From assembly GCF_051014445.1 (NCBI RefSeq), contig NC_135141.1, positions 5,642,001 to 5,706,000 on the forward strand: a stretch of 64,000 nt of DNA, written 5' to 3'. The number at the start of each line of letters is the position of its first letter. Position 1 is the first letter of the stretch. The notes under the pieces were generated by a model, which worked only from the letters and a program-made list of their open reading frames with translations, did not search any database and was not told where the DNA came from. The stretch is from Colletes latitarsis. Its lineage: Eukaryota; Arthropoda; Insecta; Hymenoptera; Colletidae. Both the position numbers and the translations under genes were made by a program. Positions 61,368 to 64,000 of the stretch are shown here, in pieces.

Positions 61368-62623
61368 CAGTCCTTACCCAGACGTAACCGGTTTTATCCT
61401 CTAAAATATTGATCGAAACCAGGTTTAATTGTCTGTTTCAGTGTGGTACCACATTACAACGTGATTCATACCCGAAAAAACCCAGGATCTGGCCAGCAAG
61501 TATGCGAAGAAGGCAAAATCATGAGACAGATGCGCGCATAACCCAGACCTTACCCAGACCTAACCGGTTTTATCCTCTAAAATATTGATCGAATCCAGGT
61601 TTAATTGTCTGTTTCAGTGTGGTTCGATATTACTACGTGATTCAAACCAGAGAAAACCAAGGATCTGGCCAACAAGAATGCGGAAATGGCAAAATCATAG
61701 GCCAGATTCAAGAATAACCGAGACCTAACTCAGACGTAACCGGTTTTATCCTATAAAATATTGATTGAAACCAGGTCTAATTGTCTGTTTCAGTGTGGTA
61801 CCACATTACAACGTGATTCATACCCGAAAAAACCCAGCATATGGCCAACAAGTATGCGAAGAAGGTAAAATCATGAGCCAGATGCGGGCATAACCCAGAC
61901 CTAACCCAGACGTAACCGGTTTTATCCTCTAAAATATTGATCGAAACCAGGTTTAATTGTCTGTTTCAGTGTGGTACCACATTACAACGTGATTCATACC
62001 CGAAAAACCCAGGATCTAGCCAACAAGTATGCGAAGAAGGCAAAATCATGAGCCAGATGCGCGCATAACCCAGGCCTTACACAGACCTATCCGATTTTAT
62101 CCTCTAAAATATTGATCGAAACCAGGTTTAATTGTCTGTTTCAGTGTGGTTCCATATTACTACGTGATTCAAACCAGAGAAAACCAAGGATCTGGCCAAC
62201 AAGAATGCGGAAAAGGCAAAATCATGGGCCAGATGCAAGTATAACCCTGACCTGACCCAGACCTAACATGTTTTATCCTTTAATATATTGATCGAAACCA
62301 GGTTTGAATGACTGTTTCAATGTGGTACAACATTACTACGTGATTCAAACCCGAAAAAACCCAGCATCTGGCCAACAAGTATGCGAAGAAGGTAAAATCA
62401 TGAGCCAGATGCGGGTATAACCCAGACCTAACCCAGACCTAACCGGTGTTACCGACTAAAATACTGACCGTATCCAGGCTTAATTGACTGTTACTTTGTG
62501 GTACCACTTTACTACGTGATTCATACCCGAAAAAAACCAGATTCTAGCCAACAAGTATGCGAAGAAGGCAAAATCATGAGCCAGATGCGCGCATAACCCA
62601 GACCTTACCCAGACCTAACCGGT
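61368..62623 (+). repeat. Shortened counterpart of 45908-48220
   Basis: Begins at offset 15460 from 45908 and ends at offset 14404, so it has six monomers fewer. Only one GGTTCGATATT unit is present (61621). The next unit switches to the TACCACATTACAACG type at about 61798. It then carries CCGATTTTATCC (near 62091) and an A-B-C string as in the left counterpart. Confidence 0.83.
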
Positions 62624-63335
62624 GTTACCGACTAAAATACTGACCGAATCCATGTTTAATTGACTGTTACTGTGTGGTACCACATTACAACGTGATTCAT
62701 ACCCGAAAAAACCTAGGATCTGGCCAGCAAGTATGCGAATAAGGCAAAATCATGAGCCAGATGCGTGCATAAACCAGAGCTAACCGAGACCTAACCGGTT
62801 TTATCCTCTAACATATTCGAAACCTGGTTTAATTGACTGTTACTGTGTGGTGCCACATTACTACGTGATTCAAACCCGAAAAAACCCAGGATCTGGCCAA
62901 CAAGTATGCGAAGAAGGCAAAATCATGAGCCAGATGCGCGCATAACCCAGTCCTAACCCAGACGTAACCGGTTTTATCCTCTAAAACATTAATCGAAACC
63001 AGGTTTAATTGACTGTTTCAATGTTGTACAACATTACTACGTGATTCACACCCGACAAAACCCAGAATCTGGCCAACAAGTATGCGAAGAAGGCAAAATC
63101 ATGAGCCATATGCGGGCATAACCCAGACCTTACCCAGACCTAACCGGTGTTACCGACTAAAATACTGACCGTATCCAGGCTTAATTGACTGTTACTGTGT
63201 GGTACCCCTTTACTACGTGATTCATACCCGAAAAAACCCAGGATCTAGCCAACAAGTATACGAAGAAGGCAAAATCATGAGCCAGATGCGCGCATAACCC
63301 AGACCAAACCCAGACCTAACCGGTTTTATCCTCTA
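62624..63335 (+). repeat. HOR III fragment, copy D
   Basis: Starts 14403 bp after copy C with the same C-like unit (CCGAATCCATG, GCGAATAAGGC) and the ATATTCGAAACC short monomer near 62814. At about 62985 it jumps to a G-type unit (AAAACATTAATCG, dyad AATGTTGTACAACATT at 63020-63035), skipping two monomers present in copy C. Confidence 0.82.
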
Positions 63336-64000
63336 AAATGTGGATCGAAGCCAGGTTTAACTAACTGTTTCAGTGTGGTACCACATTACTACGTGATTCA
63401 AACCAGAGAAAACCCAGGATCTGGCCAACAAGTATGCGAAGAAGGCAAAATCATGAGCCAGATGCGCGCATAACCCAGACCTTACCCAGACCTAACCGCT
63501 TTTATTCTCTAAAATATTGATCGAAACCAGGTTTAATTGTCTGTTTCAGAGTGGTTCCATATTGCTACCTGATTCAAACCAGAGAAAACAAAGGATCTGA
63601 GCAACAAGTGTGAGAATAAGGTAAAATCATGAGCCAGATACGTGCATAACCCAGACCTAAGCCAGACCTAACTGGTTGTATCCTGTAAAATATTGATCGA
63701 AACCTGGTTTAATTGACTGTTACTGTGTGGTGCCACATTACTACGTAATTCAAACCCGAAAAAACCCAGGACCTGGCCAGCAAGTATGCGAAGAATGCAA
63801 AATCATGAGCCAGATGCGGGCATAACCCAGATCTTACCCAGATCTAACCGGTTTTATCCTCTAAGATATTGATCGAAACCAGGTTTAATTGTCTGTTTCA
63901 GTGTGGTGCCACATTACTACGTGATTCACACCCGAAAAAAACCACGATCTGGCCAACAAGTATGCGAAGAAGGCAAAATCATGAGCCAAATGCGCGCATA
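63336..64000 (+). repeat. Block S start, cut by the window edge
   Basis: Matches 58941-59530 at offset 4395: ATGTGGATCGAAGCC, CCGCTTTTATTCTC, then AAACAAAGGATCTGAGC at 63586. Near 63927 it changes to CACACCCGAAAAAAACCACG. The array continues beyond the window. Confidence 0.82.

Larger units (their letters stand above)
1..64000 (+). repeat. 176-bp satellite array spanning the whole window
   Basis: Every part of the window is built from one unit of about 176 bp, in the same orientation, with neither flank inside the window. For example, the box TCATGAGCCAGATGCG recurs at 176-bp steps, with TGAG at 177 and 353. Taking AACCGGT as phase zero, the unit holds a variable left half (AACCGGT, CTCTAAAATATTGATCGAAACC, the dyad TGTGGTACCACA) and a conserved right half (ACTACGTGATTC, TCTGGCCAACAAGTATGCG, AAGAAGGCAAAATCATGAGCC). 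It ends in a tandem 11-bp ACCCAGACCTA motif. One hand-counted monomer (2505-2680) is 46% G+C with C exceeding G (47 versus 34). No gene, transposon, RNA gene or unique spacer interrupts the array. Nucleosome-sized, single-orientation satellites with higher-order structure are typical of eukaryotic centromeric or pericentromeric DNA. I do not recognise the family and assign no species. Centromere function is inference. Confidence 0.98.

Noticed and set aside
1..64000. CENP-B box
   Set aside because: I looked for TTCG....A..CGGG on both strands. The nearest strings (ACCCGAAAAAACCC, TTGATCGAAACC) do not have the required spacing.
1..64000. CRISPR array or bacterial repeat
   Set aside because: The whole 176-bp unit is repeated, with no unique spacers, no cas genes and no coding sequence within 64 kb.
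1..64000. 5S rRNA or other tandem RNA gene cluster
   Set aside because: The unit does not contain a recognisable 5S sequence, internal control region or T-rich terminator, and subfamilies diverge too much for an rRNA gene.
1..64000. Assignment to a known plant centromere satellite (Arabidopsis/Brassica-type, 176-180 bp)
   Set aside because: Length and style agree, and AAGAAGG-like strings are superficially similar, but I cannot align the monomer to any family I know. Length alone is not evidence of homology.
1..64000. Assembly artefact as sole cause of the long repeats
   Set aside because: Copies carry scattered private substitutions and different monomer gains and losses, which simple assembly duplication would not produce. 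Individual near-identical copies, such as HOR I and the triplication, still need read-level confirmation.

Overview
The whole 64 kb window is one uninterrupted tandem satellite array. The unit is about 176 bp, all copies lie head-to-tail in one orientation, and there are roughly 364 monomers (64000/176). I found no non-satellite sequence: no gene, RNA gene, transposon insertion or unique spacer. The open frames of 60-102 codons are by-products of the repeat. This points to eukaryotic heterochromatin, most plausibly a centromeric or pericentromeric array, because the unit is nucleosome-sized, single-orientation, kilobase-scale higher-order and without insertions. I do not recognise the satellite family, so I do not name a species. 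Centromere function is inference.

The monomer (phase set at AACCGGT) has a variable left half and a strongly conserved right half. The right half runs from the ACTACGTGATTC core to the GCGAAGAAGGCAAAATCATG box and ends in a tandem 11-bp subrepeat (ACCCAGACCTA, normally twice). At least seven recurrent subfamilies (called A-G here) can be told apart by eye. The recurring order is A-B-C, often preceded by D. Short perfect palindromes sit at fixed places in the unit.

Layout. 0.34-8.08 kb: two near-identical copies of a 3872-bp, 22-monomer higher-order repeat (HOR I). 8.08-13.4 kb: a mosaic of HOR I pieces with in-register monomer deletions. 13.4-22.4 kb: HOR II, two copies of about 3526 bp and a shortened third. 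22.4-28.0 kb: the most heterogeneous stretch, with length-variant monomers and one HOR II-like island. 28.0-37.4 kb: HOR III (5266-bp period), with later fragments at 48.2 and 62.6 kb. 37.4-64 kb: nested blocks reused in different combinations. These include a 1.1-kb block present four times, a 1.76-kb block present twice in full, a 693-bp tetramer array, an 8-mer duplication, two 352-bp dimer duplications and one perfect monomer triplication.

Most HOR offsets are multiples of 176 bp, corrected by -11, +11 or -3 bp for length-variant monomers. That is the signature of in-register unequal exchange or gene conversion. The observations most worth checking are the dyad-symmetric centre of the monomer, whose symmetry recurs with two different arm sequences (TGTGGTACCACA and TGTTGTACAACA), the near absence of CpG depletion in one hand-counted monomer, and the breakpoints that fall in two conserved boxes.
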